Source: an uncultured archaeon
GTDB lineage: Archaea; Thermoproteota; Nitrososphaeria; Nitrososphaerales; CALBXV01
Direction of reading: 5' to 3'
Length of the DNA stretch: 15,212 bases
Assembly: GCA_937890045.1 (NCBI GenBank)
Contig: CALBXV010000635.1
Span: 1-15,212 of the forward strand
The notes under the pieces are model-generated. The model did no database searches. It saw nothing but the letters and a program-made list of their open reading frames with translations, and was not told the origin of the DNA. Below are positions 1-9,008 of this stretch, piece after piece (positions within the stretch are counted from its first letter, which is position 1; each line of letters starts with the position of its first letter). Position numbers and translations under genes: made by a program.

Positions 1-2
1 AG

Positions 3-80
3 GGCTATGGCCCTAAAGCACTGGAAAACTGGCAAAAGAAGCGAGCGAAACAGCGGAAGAAATTAGTGCGCAATAGATAG
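3..80 (+). CDS. C-terminal tail of an unidentified basic protein (5' end outside window)
   Basis: Frame 3 is open from the left edge to a TAG at 78-80 that directly touches the ATG of the giant gene. The 25 visible residues begin GYGPKALENWQ and end in a strongly basic run (KKRAKQRKK, then RNR at the very end). A lysine/arginine-rich C-terminal tail is common in phage structural and DNA-associated proteins, but no family can be named from so little. Frame 1 is also open, to a TAG at 64-66. Frame 3 is preferred because its stop abuts the next start, as expected in a tightly packed late operon, and because of its coherent basic tail. Confidence 0.55.
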   Translation, partial: GYGPKALENWQKKRAKQRKKLVRNR

Positions 81-3000
81 ATGCCACGGTTATCAACTAT
101 AAAAGATAGTCTTGAAGAAAGATTGTCTAAGTCCCTCTCTGAGGTTTCAGCCCCTACATCATTTTCCGATATAAACTTACAGATTGGACAACTCCCTCCA
201 TTTGATTTTCTTACTGAGGGCTTTGAAGAAATTGATGACGCAGATCACACTATGCTTCAAGGCATTGGTAAAGCTCTATGGATGGGTGGGACTCATTTTG
301 CAGAGACTGCTACATTTGGTGTAGGCAAACTCGCTGGTGTGCATGCCCCAGAACCTGAAACATTACCAGGGAAGATTGGTGCTGCTGTTGGTGGGGCGGC
401 TGGGTTTTATATTGCTTTTGGTGCAGGCAAGGCTGCTTTTAGTGCATTAGGTAGAGCATTCGCAGGTAAGGCTTCTTCTAAGGCTCTTGCCAATACCATG
501 AAAGGTGGTATTAAAGAGATTTTAAGTAAGAAAGGGGCAGTGCAATACAGCGGTACCTCTATGGGTACTTTGGGGAAGAGTGAGGATGCAGCTAAACTAT
601 TTGAGACTGGTGTACTTGAACCAGGTCTAATTAAACGTATAGTAGGGTTTGAGAAAGGGTTTAAAACAGCTGCCCAACGTCAAGAGTTTGCGTTAAGTGT
701 TGAAAAGGAAGCAGGGAAGTTACTAACGGAGATGGGTGAACGAAAAGGATTTAAACTTAGCGAGAACGCTGCAAGAGATATAACAAAACTTGTAGGAGAG
801 GAGTGGGCTAAGATTGGTGGAAGACCTATTTCAGATATACAGGGCTTACTTGCTAGGAAGCTTGGAGATGGAAAGGCTGCTAACTTTTATTCACATTTAT
901 TTGAAGAAGGTGTAATATTTGCAGGTGTTGAGAATGTAATGCATGGTATTGAAGTTGCCGCAGGGGATACTGAGGCTGATTTCTTAGGCACAACAGCTCA
1001 TGCTTTTGTACTTGGTCATGTTCTTGGTGGAGTAAGGTTTGTTCCAGGTGGTGTTAGAGGAGGTACATTAGGCTTATTTAATAAGCCGGGTAGAGAAAGA
1101 GCTGCGGCTCTTGTGAGTAGGGCTCCTGTGTATGCTAAATCATACAATACTGCAACGTCAGAAGGTCGTGAAGCTATTCGGGCTCAGTATAAAATGTTTG
1201 CATCTCTCAGAGAAAATCCTATGAATGGGTCTGGTAGTCTTTCAAGAGAATTAAATTATCAGGCGTCAAGGAATGTTCGTCATTCTAAGATTCCAGGTGA
1301 AGATTATTCCCTCTCTTCTCTTGAGAAGATTCTAGCAACTGGAACAAAAGAAGAAAAGATTGCAGTCGCAGAGATTATGAGAGATGGTTTAGGATTCGTA
1401 TCTAAACAACTTCAGAAAGAATGGAGAGGAGATTTTATTAGGCTGTGGGGAGAAGACCTTGCTAAGAGTACTCCTCGTATGTTATTGGGTGGACTTGCTA
1501 TGGGTAATGTGGCTTTATTTGATGAGAATATCCCGATTGAAGATAAACTTATTACTTTTGCTACTGGTGCATTTCTATTAAAACATGGTAAGGAATTAAC
1601 TTATAGAGGTGCTGACGGTAGTTACGAAATGAGACAAAGCTTAATGGAATTTCCCGAGAAATTGACAAATCTAAAGGATATGTATGATACTCTTGGAGTA
1701 GATATAATTGACCCTCTATGGTTTAAAATGGTTGGAAAGATTACTGACCAAAATAGGATTTCAAATATAGGAATGGGAGTATCAGATCAAAATCCTGAAG
1801 CGGTTCAAGACCTTATTAATATAGCAAACTATCGACATCCTAAATCTGACAGACCGATGTTCTTAAAGGACAAAGATTCTCCAGTTAAGGAATCTAATAA
1901 GAAAGGTAAAAAGCCATCATCTGATATAGAATCTTTATATAGAGATTTCGTCAGTTTAAATAGTAAAGAGAACATTATAGATGAGGGTCTAATATTTAAA
2001 GAGTGGGAGGAGCTTCATCCAAAAGAGAAGATGCAGTTCAAAGAACTTCTTGAGACACAAAATATATGGGACACAATGGATGTATATGATGTGTGGGTAA
2101 ATGCTAATGTAAGTAGATTTAACAAAGTAAGGGTCGACATGGTAACAGCAGCGAAAGAAGCTGCTGATGAGTTGAAAACTGGTGAGCTGCCGATTGCAGT
2201 CCCTGGTACTGTAAAAAGGAAAGATGGTCAGGTAACATATAGATTTAAGGAAATAAATGTAGGTGAGGCTAAGTTGACTGATGGTCAGAAGCATGCTTTC
2301 CAACAGTATAATGCTCTTATCAAGTTAATAGAATCGGGAAAAACACATGAAATTGATAGAACTGGTGGTCCAATTTATTTAAATCGTGAAAACTCAGGGT
2401 TACAAGCTTTTGCAGATAGGATAGAGAGAAGTGTTGATGAATTAAATGACAATCTTGGGTTTGCAGGTATAGAAAGAAAGGTAGCATTTGATGATGGGTG
2501 GCTTAGAGATGGAATGAGACTCCTTGATCTTAGGACATCAATTAAACAAGCTGCCACTAAGATTCCAAATTGGTTTAAAGACCTTTCAAGTGATGAAGGG
2601 AAAATATTACGCAGAGTTTTTTATGATACTGCTACTGGGACAAGGATTACTGATAAGATATTAGTTCCTGGTAATAAGACAGCTCAAGAGTTTGCCAATA
2701 CATTACTTCCACTTATAGAATTGTTAGATGTCTCCCGTGATTCTCGTATTGTAAAAGTAGGGAAGAAGGAGCAGAAAGCATCAGTAGAAGATGTAAGAGC
2801 TTTGATGGAGATTTTTACTGGTGAGGGTATTACTGAATTTCATGGTAATCGTGATTTAAACTTTGAGCAGAACAGCAGAGGAAAGAGGATGTTCGTAAAG
2901 CAGGTGAGACATCATATACTTAGAGACACCCTCAAAGATACAAGAATATTTGAAAGAGATGCTGATGGCAAAGCAATAGGTATGCGGAGGTTAGATGCAA

Positions 3001-6000
3001 CCGATGTAGCTATTATACAAAGATTCATAGATTGGGGTCTTCAGAATAATTCTCTTACTATAAAGCCAATTCAATCTATAATGTTTGATATGGAGAAAAG
3101 CGGAATATTCTCCAAAATATCTACAGATGGTTTTGAATCAGTTAGGTCTTCATTAAGAGAATCAGGTAAAGATGATATTTATATTAGTAATGTTGAGAAC
3201 ATTTTTAATTTAGTTAGGCAACTTTCTGGCGACAAGGAAACGGGGACTTTTGGTGATGCATTCATTAAAGAATTAAATGATGTTATAAAACCATATCTTC
3301 GTACACTAGAAAGTGTTGATGGGGTGGAAAAACAGGGTGGAATACTTCATGAGAGTAAAGAAGAACAAGTAAATATAACTCTTGATAGACTTGTTGGTAT
3401 GGTTGCTGAACTATCATTTATTAAGACTGGTATATTACCTACTAAGGCTCGAAAAATGTTAAAGAGCATGGATGAAGACTTGATTGCTTCTGAATCTGAG
3501 ACAAAAAGGATGATTGGGGTATTAATGCATGAGTTGGCATACAATGGTGGAGATCAGATCAAGGTTTATTCACTTGCTGTTGAGCATGGATTATGGAATC
3601 CAATGGAGAATAAATTCAATGATTTCACTGGGAAAGAAGGAGAAACTAATCTTAATAAAATTTTAAAGAGTTTGTTAAATAGTGCAAAAAGAGATTGGGG
3701 TATGGAAAGGGATGCTATTGATGAGCTTATAGCGACTAGAGAGGAGATGGATGCTAGTCAAACTACTTCTGGCTTTAGGAATCAATCAATTTCTAATCTT
3801 ATACAAGATTATACTTTTGGTGGTGAGTTTACTGATAATAAAACGACAGGTCTTACTCACTCCGAGCAAATTCAGCAGTTATTTTACACGCAATATTTTG
3901 ATAAGCCTAATGCCTATGGAAAATTTGCTGGCGATTTAATAGATAATATACTTGATAATAATCCAGGTTCTAATAGAAATGAAGTCGCTGCTCGCGTTGC
4001 TAATGTCGTTCTTACTAATCATTCTATGAGAAGAATAAGGAGACTTACATTTAATGCATCAGCTCAAGCTAAGAATGGAACATGGTCAGATGGTACTGTA
4101 AAAGAATCTACTGCTATGGGATTAATTGGTGAAGCTATTGGAGAAGAGCATGTTGGTGGTAGGTTTGCTAATATAGTAATGGTAGAGTCTGAGGGGATCG
4201 GAAGGGATGGGAAACTTGTCAACCTATCGAATGAAACTTTTTATGATTCTGCAGTAGAACGAATGTTTAAAGGGGATTATGCTGTAAGACATGAGATATT
4301 TGGTGGGACTGCTTTTGAAAATCAGAAGCTAATGACGGGGGATACAAATATTCCTTATGTACTTTATAGATTTGGTGGTTCTAACTGGGCATATGGCATT
4401 GAGAGAAATCCTGAGACTATGGGTAAAATTGCAAAGAGTTATGTTGAATACTTAGAAGAACTAGTAGTGGATAAAGTATTGGATAAGGGAGCTGTTGCAG
4501 AAATTATAAAAGATAATAAGATAACACATAATACAGAGACTGGTGAATATACTATGGGGATGCCATCAGCAGCTGAGCTTTATACTGAAAAAGTAGGTAA
4601 GATTATGGATGATCTTACTATTGGTAAGATTCTTGGTCATAGATGGTGGATAGATGGAGAGAATCCTGGACTTCGTGAAGCAGAAGGTAAGGATATGGCT
4701 AATATATTGAAGCGTGCCCCTCTCTTTAATAATCTTAGTGCTAATAGTTTAACTAGTGATATAGTTAAACAATTTTCTCAGTTAATAAGAGATAAGAGTC
4801 TTAATTTTGATGGCGCTGATATTGTTGCAAATAAATTGCAAGAATATGGAGAAGGGAAAATAAATGAGGTAGTAGTTAGGGATGAAATAGCTGGTGGTAT
4901 TGATGGGCTTTTCTCTGTTATGCATGAACAACTGAGACAGTATAGAAATATTCTAGATAGGGGAGATTTAAATCCAACAGATAGGTTGCGTTTAGAAAAG
5001 GAAGAGACTATAGTTAAAGAAGCTATCGAGGCAGCTGGTGATTCCAGTGAAGTGGATAGCGTTACTTTTGTTGACCCTAATTTATTTAGAGCATTATCAT
5101 TTTTATTTGGGGCAACTGATGGTAATGAGATTGGTGGTATAAAGCCAATTGTATTGAAGTATGATGGTAAGAAAACTTTTATTGTAGAAAAAACTTCTTT
5201 TGTTAAAAATGAAAAGATACAAGAGATATTCAATAGAAATAAGGATGTTGGATTTATAACTTTTACATCAGCATCAAAGAAGGTAGGTGAGAATTATGGT
5301 GAAGGATATAATGTATTAGAAATTTCTAGTTTAGCTGACCTTGTAAATATTGGTACTAAATATAAGCGTACTGTAATGCCTGAGGATGTGAAATTAATAA
5401 GTATAAAAGGAGATAAAGATAAGGCTACCCTTCCACCCAATCATACAGCTCATATGAAATCATCACAGGGCATGAGTGATTTCTTTGATTATTATATCAA
5501 CCAGGAACTTACTAGGTCTCAGGGTGCGATGAGGAGGCTAAAAAATCCAGATAATTATCATAATATTATAGCTGAGTTTAGACATCAAGTTAGGTCAGCA
5601 ATAGGAGAGCTTAATTCAGATATTGATGTATCAACAAATCAACTTGGTGTTGAAGATATGTGGGCAGAAGCTCGTGGTCTTCCTCATATATTTAGACGTA
5701 ATTGGGCTAATCGATTAAAGAAGAAGTACGTTGACAATATTATAAGGTTAAAAGTAAATGGTGGTCAGGGTGTCTTAGCTCCAGATATAGGTTTGAAGAT
5801 TCAGGAAGTTCCTATAAAAGGAGCAAGGATAAAAGGATTTACAACTAAACTGGGAAGCACTTATGTCGTAGAGGAGGGAGGGCAAACTACACGAACAAAA
5901 GCTGCGAGACCCCAACATCCAGGGGACTCTGGATTAAAGGAGACATCAAGTAAGACTGTATATATGAGTGAGAGAAATGTTAGGGGGGTATTTGAAAGAC

Positions 6001-9000
6001 CGTTTGGCGCATTACAGACATGGTTTTGGGATAAAAAAACTAAGAAAGAACTCCCAGCTTCAATACAAATGGGTGAGACAGGGATGTTTGTTGGGAGTCA
6101 ATTAGGAGGGAAGACATTTAATTATGCTTCAAAGATTCCCAAAAAAGGTACTCTTCCAGTTGAGGTTTGGTATGATGCGAAAGGGAATGTAGTAAAGTAT
6201 CATGTAGGTAATAAAATTACAGAGGTTAGGGCAGAAACTAGTTTGGAAATATTAGGAGGAGCTGATAGACTTAAACATACTTTGCTTGATAGCGAGGGAA
6301 ATACATGGAATCATGGAGAGGTTGAGATTGGATTTAGTAATAGAGAAAAAGAGATAGACCCTAGTAATGTTAGGCTAATCAATCGACATGGCAACAAAAA
6401 GGATGAGGTTGTATATGATGTTAAAGGAATGAGGGGATGGGATAAAAGCATTCGCAATCTTGGTCAGTTGTATGACTGGGCAACGAAATTAAAAGGTGAT
6501 TATCAGGTTGCAATAGTTGTAGAAAGAAACCCTCATACAAAGCCTGATAGTATACTTGTGTTAGGTCTTAAAGGATTCAGAGGTGAAGTAGAAGGGAATG
6601 TAACAGTTGTTAATTCTGGTGATGTTAAAAGAGCATTGGAAGGAGATTATGATATTGATACTGCTAATTTCTGGTGGGATGTTCCTGAAAGTGTGATGAG
6701 AGAATATATAAGTGGAAGAGGGACTGTCAGAGATTCTATTCCAATAAAACCTGGAGAGAATGCTTCTTACGCTGGATTGAAGTTCGGGAGTCAAAGGGAT
6801 AGAACTATTTACGCAGAAAGAATGCAACAGGCTAAGTATGCTGTTGGTACTATAATGAATGCTCAGAGAGTTGTTCAATGGCTTTCACATTATAATTCTC
6901 CTTCTTTTGGTGGGGAGAAAACAGACGGGCCGAAGTTTCAAGTTGGTAAAAATAGATTTGCAATACTTCGTGGAGATATAAATGAAACGCATCAACGTAT
7001 AGCAAATTTAAATCAGACAGCTTTGGATGCTCCTAATGGATTTGATATGTCTTTACTAAAAGATTATAATACAATTATGGCTGACATATTATTCCATCCG
7101 ACCCACGGCTTATTCAAGGTAGCGAAATTTACGGATAAGACTGGAGAATTTACGGTTCTTACTGGGCAAGATGGTATACTGGGGACAGGAGAACGTCAAA
7201 TAATAAGTAATATAACCAGGCCATATAGAGACTTGATGTCGCTATCAAATAAAATATATGAAAGTGGAAAAGGGAAGAAAGTTGGATGGGATGATATGAT
7301 TTCTGGTATAAGAGAGTTTGATGAGGCTATGAGAAAGGCAGAAGAAAATGCGTTCTTATATATGGATAAAGCAGAAGCTGACCAGATAAAGAAGCAGATG
7401 GATTTTGAACGCAAGACTGTATATAATGGATTTAACTCAGAGGCAAGATTATTTAATAGCAAGAAATCTACAAAACTTCGTAATGAACAAAATCTACTTC
7501 CATACGATAGGTTGATGGCTAGGCTTATGCATATAAACGATGTTGGACTTGATTTCACTGAGACAAGAATTGATAAGTCTAATAACTTTGCAGATGAGAT
7601 AAGTACTCTTACTGAAACTGAAGCTGTTGGAGATGCATATAGAAAGTTGGCAGATGATGTAGCAGACGCAGTGAAATTATCTGCAATAGCAAATAAGATA
7701 AATGAAAGGATAGAATCGCTATATAAACTTAGAAGTAACTTTTCAAATCCTAGTTCTAGACAGTATTATAGTGATAGGATAAAAAAGCTAAAGGAGGCTA
7801 GAGATAAGGCGACTAGTAGAGTTTCTGAGAGATTAGTAAACGATAAACGATATAAACGTCTTAGAGGGAGGATATTGGATCGTTGGAAGACAAAAGAGAG
7901 ATGGAAACTAAAGAAAAGAAAAAGGGAAACTAAGCAGGAATGGACTGAAGAAGAAGTGACAAGGAATGCTAAAGCATCTATGAAAGAGCATGGTATTCCC
8001 ATACAAACAGTGAGAGATACTGATGTTATATCTGCTGTTGCTGTTAATGAGGCTATGGGGAATTTTGCTTACAGAAATGAAGCAGACCTCGGGTTAACAG
8101 GTACCCAATATGAAGAAATGAATAGAGCTGTGGCTATGTTAAGAAAAGATTTTGCTCAGTCGTGGGTGAGTAAAAATTCCAATGAGGGTAGATGGGTAAA
8201 TGAAGATATGATATATAGTGAGTTCCTGGAAAGGATTGATATAATAGCTGAAAATTATACTGGTGGAAGCCCTCAGATGAGGAATGTTATGTTGGCTAGG
8301 CTAATGACTCCCAATGTAGATATTACTGGGTTTGGTACATTCAGGGGGATGATATTTCCACTACCAGAGCATAGAAGATACCATAAATTTGTTAATCTTG
8401 GATTAAGATGGAATAAAACAAGAAACCCTAAAGATATTGCTCAGCATGTTACCAATACGGTAGCAAGCGCATATTCAAAAGCATTACTTAGATTTAGTGG
8501 AAGCGATACATCTCTTTATAATGGAAAGTTTAGACCTATAAGTGAGAATGATTTAGCAGGAACATTTTATTTAGACCCATTTGAATATTCTAAGGGGCAT
8601 TCACGGGATATGTTTCTTGGGGCTGTAACAACCCATGCGAAAATATTATATGGAAAAGATTTTGCTAGGTTGGATGAATATGAAAAATTACACTTAGCTT
8701 TTGGGACTGGTCTTATAAGAGATATAATAAATAATGAACAACAGTTAAATATTTCTCATTCCGCTGTAACAGCTATGAGTAAATATGGTGGGTATCATTA
8801 TCCTCTTAATGGATATATGGGAGGAGTTCAAAAAGCACATGATATGGGAGCAGGGGTATATATTAGCACAAAAGGAGAGAGAAGTGTGATAGGAGAAGTA
8901 TTTGAGGAATATGAATCAGCTATGAATCTTTCTGAAGGTAGAGAATCAAGGACTCCAGTAGATTTTGTAAAAGATCAAGTTAAAGCAGCGAAGGAGGCAT

Positions 9001-9008
9001 GTATATAA
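81..9008 (+). CDS. Giant virion protein with predicted double-psi beta-barrel RNA polymerase core (putative virion RNA polymerase)
   Basis: This is a 2,975-aa protein. Residues 1-500 resemble phage internal/ejection proteins: a Gly/Ala-rich hydrophobic stretch at about 97-125, a second near 300-320, and a third at about 464-505 with the pattern LLGGLAMGNVALF, then acidic residues, then another hydrophobic stretch. Residues 500-1650 are mostly helical and charged, with no family I recognise. Residues 1686-1737 carry conserved-looking lysines (IKP at 1687-1689, EKTS at 1703-1706, FTSASKKVG at 1728-1736), fitting the beta-like first barrel of single-chain RNA polymerases. Residues 2149-2202 contain R-x-P, SI, GF, GN and then GDYDID (D2189, D2191, D2193), matching the beta-prime metal-binding loop RAPT...NADFDGD in order and spacing. 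A helical segment with NLNQTALDAP (2309-2318) follows. Residues 2591-2621 are very rich in Lys and Arg. I infer a virion-packaged RNA polymerase, analogous to the crAss-like phage enzyme. The ATG at 81 immediately follows the upstream TAG, with no good ribosome binding site, so translation is probably coupled. The reading frame is certain; the polymerase role is inferred. Confidence 0.75.
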   Translation: MPRLSTIKDSLEERLSKSLSEVSAPTSFSDINLQIGQLPPFDFLTEGFEEIDDADHTMLQGIGKALWMGGTHFAETATFGVGKLAGVHAPEPETLPGKIGAAVGGAAGFYIAFGAGKAAFSALGRAFAGKASSKALANTMKGGIKEILSKKGAVQYSGTSMGTLGKSEDAAKLFETGVLEPGLIKRIVGFEKGFKTAAQRQEFALSVEKEAGKLLTEMGERKGFKLSENAARDITKLVGEEWAKIGGRPISDIQGLLARKLGDGKAANFYSHLFEEGVIFAGVENVMHGIEVAAGDTEADFLGTTAHAFVLGHVLGGVRFVPGGVRGGTLGLFNKPGRERAAALVSRAPVYAKSYNTATSEGREAIRAQYKMFASLRENPMNGSGSLSRELNYQASRNVRHSKIPGEDYSLSSLEKILATGTKEEKIAVAEIMRDGLGFVSKQLQKEWRGDFIRLWGEDLAKSTPRMLLGGLAMGNVALFDENIPIEDKLITFATGAFLLKHGKELTYRGADGSYEMRQSLMEFPEKLTNLKDMYDTLGVDIIDPLWFKMVGKITDQNRISNIGMGVSDQNPEAVQDLINIANYRHPKSDRPMFLKDKDSPVKESNKKGKKPSSDIESLYRDFVSLNSKENIIDEGLIFKEWEELHPKEKMQFKELLETQNIWDTMDVYDVWVNANVSRFNKVRVDMVTAAKEAADELKTGELPIAVPGTVKRKDGQVTYRFKEINVGEAKLTDGQKHAFQQYNALIKLIESGKTHEIDRTGGPIYLNRENSGLQAFADRIERSVDELNDNLGFAGIERKVAFDDGWLRDGMRLLDLRTSIKQAATKIPNWFKDLSSDEGKILRRVFYDTATGTRITDKILVPGNKTAQEFANTLLPLIELLDVSRDSRIVKVGKKEQKASVEDVRALMEIFTGEGITEFHGNRDLNFEQNSRGKRMFVKQVRHHILRDTLKDTRIFERDADGKAIGMRRLDATDVAIIQRFIDWGLQNNSLTIKPIQSIMFDMEKSGIFSKISTDGFESVRSSLRESGKDDIYISNVENIFNLVRQLSGDKETGTFGDAFIKELNDVIKPYLRTLESVDGVEKQGGILHESKEEQVNITLDRLVGMVAELSFIKTGILPTKARKMLKSMDEDLIASESETKRMIGVLMHELAYNGGDQIKVYSLAVEHGLWNPMENKFNDFTGKEGETNLNKILKSLLNSAKRDWGMERDAIDELIATREEMDASQTTSGFRNQSISNLIQDYTFGGEFTDNKTTGLTHSEQIQQLFYTQYFDKPNAYGKFAGDLIDNILDNNPGSNRNEVAARVANVVLTNHSMRRIRRLTFNASAQAKNGTWSDGTVKESTAMGLIGEAIGEEHVGGRFANIVMVESEGIGRDGKLVNLSNETFYDSAVERMFKGDYAVRHEIFGGTAFENQKLMTGDTNIPYVLYRFGGSNWAYGIERNPETMGKIAKSYVEYLEELVVDKVLDKGAVAEIIKDNKITHNTETGEYTMGMPSAAELYTEKVGKIMDDLTIGKILGHRWWIDGENPGLREAEGKDMANILKRAPLFNNLSANSLTSDIVKQFSQLIRDKSLNFDGADIVANKLQEYGEGKINEVVVRDEIAGGIDGLFSVMHEQLRQYRNILDRGDLNPTDRLRLEKEETIVKEAIEAAGDSSEVDSVTFVDPNLFRALSFLFGATDGNEIGGIKPIVLKYDGKKTFIVEKTSFVKNEKIQEIFNRNKDVGFITFTSASKKVGENYGEGYNVLEISSLADLVNIGTKYKRTVMPEDVKLISIKGDKDKATLPPNHTAHMKSSQGMSDFFDYYINQELTRSQGAMRRLKNPDNYHNIIAEFRHQVRSAIGELNSDIDVSTNQLGVEDMWAEARGLPHIFRRNWANRLKKKYVDNIIRLKVNGGQGVLAPDIGLKIQEVPIKGARIKGFTTKLGSTYVVEEGGQTTRTKAARPQHPGDSGLKETSSKTVYMSERNVRGVFERPFGALQTWFWDKKTKKELPASIQMGETGMFVGSQLGGKTFNYASKIPKKGTLPVEVWYDAKGNVVKYHVGNKITEVRAETSLEILGGADRLKHTLLDSEGNTWNHGEVEIGFSNREKEIDPSNVRLINRHGNKKDEVVYDVKGMRGWDKSIRNLGQLYDWATKLKGDYQVAIVVERNPHTKPDSILVLGLKGFRGEVEGNVTVVNSGDVKRALEGDYDIDTANFWWDVPESVMREYISGRGTVRDSIPIKPGENASYAGLKFGSQRDRTIYAERMQQAKYAVGTIMNAQRVVQWLSHYNSPSFGGEKTDGPKFQVGKNRFAILRGDINETHQRIANLNQTALDAPNGFDMSLLKDYNTIMADILFHPTHGLFKVAKFTDKTGEFTVLTGQDGILGTGERQIISNITRPYRDLMSLSNKIYESGKGKKVGWDDMISGIREFDEAMRKAEENAFLYMDKAEADQIKKQMDFERKTVYNGFNSEARLFNSKKSTKLRNEQNLLPYDRLMARLMHINDVGLDFTETRIDKSNNFADEISTLTETEAVGDAYRKLADDVADAVKLSAIANKINERIESLYKLRSNFSNPSSRQYYSDRIKKLKEARDKATSRVSERLVNDKRYKRLRGRILDRWKTKERWKLKKRKRETKQEWTEEEVTRNAKASMKEHGIPIQTVRDTDVISAVAVNEAMGNFAYRNEADLGLTGTQYEEMNRAVAMLRKDFAQSWVSKNSNEGRWVNEDMIYSEFLERIDIIAENYTGGSPQMRNVMLARLMTPNVDITGFGTFRGMIFPLPEHRRYHKFVNLGLRWNKTRNPKDIAQHVTNTVASAYSKALLRFSGSDTSLYNGKFRPISENDLAGTFYLDPFEYSKGHSRDMFLGAVTTHAKILYGKDFARLDEYEKLHLAFGTGLIRDIINNEQQLNISHSAVTAMSKYGGYHYPLNGYMGGVQKAHDMGAGVYISTKGERSVIGEVFEEYESAMNLSEGRESRTPVDFVKDQVKAAKEACI
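5133..5291 (+). other. Candidate first (beta-like) double-psi barrel segment of the giant protein
   Basis: This segment encodes residues 1685-1737. It reads as short beta strands with glycines and recurring lysines: GGIKPIV at 1685-1691, EKTS at 1703-1706 and FTSASKKVGE at 1728-1737. In two-barrel RNA polymerases the first barrel supplies lysines that face the nucleotide and lies N-terminal to the barrel carrying the Asp triad, which is the order here. From memory, giant proteins of gut crAss-like phages have a similar 'KP...KNS...ESAVKVG' pattern upstream of their Asp triad. I could not align them, so this is a suggestive match. K1704 and K1733/K1734 are the candidate active-site lysines. 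Confidence 0.5.
6525..6686 (+). other. Candidate catalytic (beta-prime-like) double-psi barrel loop, GDYDID
   Basis: This segment encodes residues 2149-2202: RNP at 2149-2151, SI at 2157-2158, KGF at 2164-2166, GN at 2172-2173, then GDYDID at 2188-2193 and a VP at 2201-2202. In bacterial beta-prime the equivalent stretch runs RAPT, (S/G)IQ, a strand pair, then NADFDGD about 35 residues after the arginine, followed by HVP. Here the arginine-to-first-Asp distance is 40. All three metal-binding Asp positions (i, i+2, i+4) are kept. The Gly between the second and third Asp is Ile, as I recall for some phage relatives with DFDID. Confidence 0.7.
8991..8997 (+). promoter_or_regulatory. Ribosome binding site deciding the start of the 893-aa gene
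   Basis: AAGGAGG lies inside the last codons of the giant gene. It is 10 bases upstream of the ATG at 9008 but only 1 base from the in-frame ATG at 8999, which is too close for initiation. It therefore supports the 9008 start, giving the TAATG stop/start overlap. Confidence 0.8.

Noticed and set aside
1..66. Frame-1 reading at the left edge ending at TAG 64-66
   Set aside because: Its stop is not coupled to the next start. The frame-3 reading with a basic tail ending at 78-80 fits the compact operon better.
3751..3939. A 62-aa plus-strand open frame in another frame within the giant gene
   Set aside because: It is a low-complexity hydrophobic translation wholly inside a longer coherent frame, so chance is the better explanation.
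4778..5233. A 151-aa open frame on the minus strand inside the giant gene, and similar ones at 1989-2303, 6561-6878, 7196-7558 and 7766-8002
   Set aside because: They are Ser/Phe/Ile/Leu-rich antisense shadows of the purine-rich giant gene. They lack binding sites and plausible protein composition.
8700..8880. Possible N4-type (T7-like, single-subunit) virion RNA polymerase motifs near the giant protein's C-terminus (SKYGGYHYP, AHDMG)
   Set aside because: The full motif set of T7-like polymerases (two catalytic Asp motifs and the Arg/Lys helix ending in YG) cannot be found in order. The double-psi barrel reading around residue 2189 fits better.
8999..9007. ATG at 8999 as the start of the 893-aa gene (896-aa form)
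   Set aside because: It is one base from the AAGGAGG, too close for initiation. The ATG at 9008 has a usable spacing of 10.
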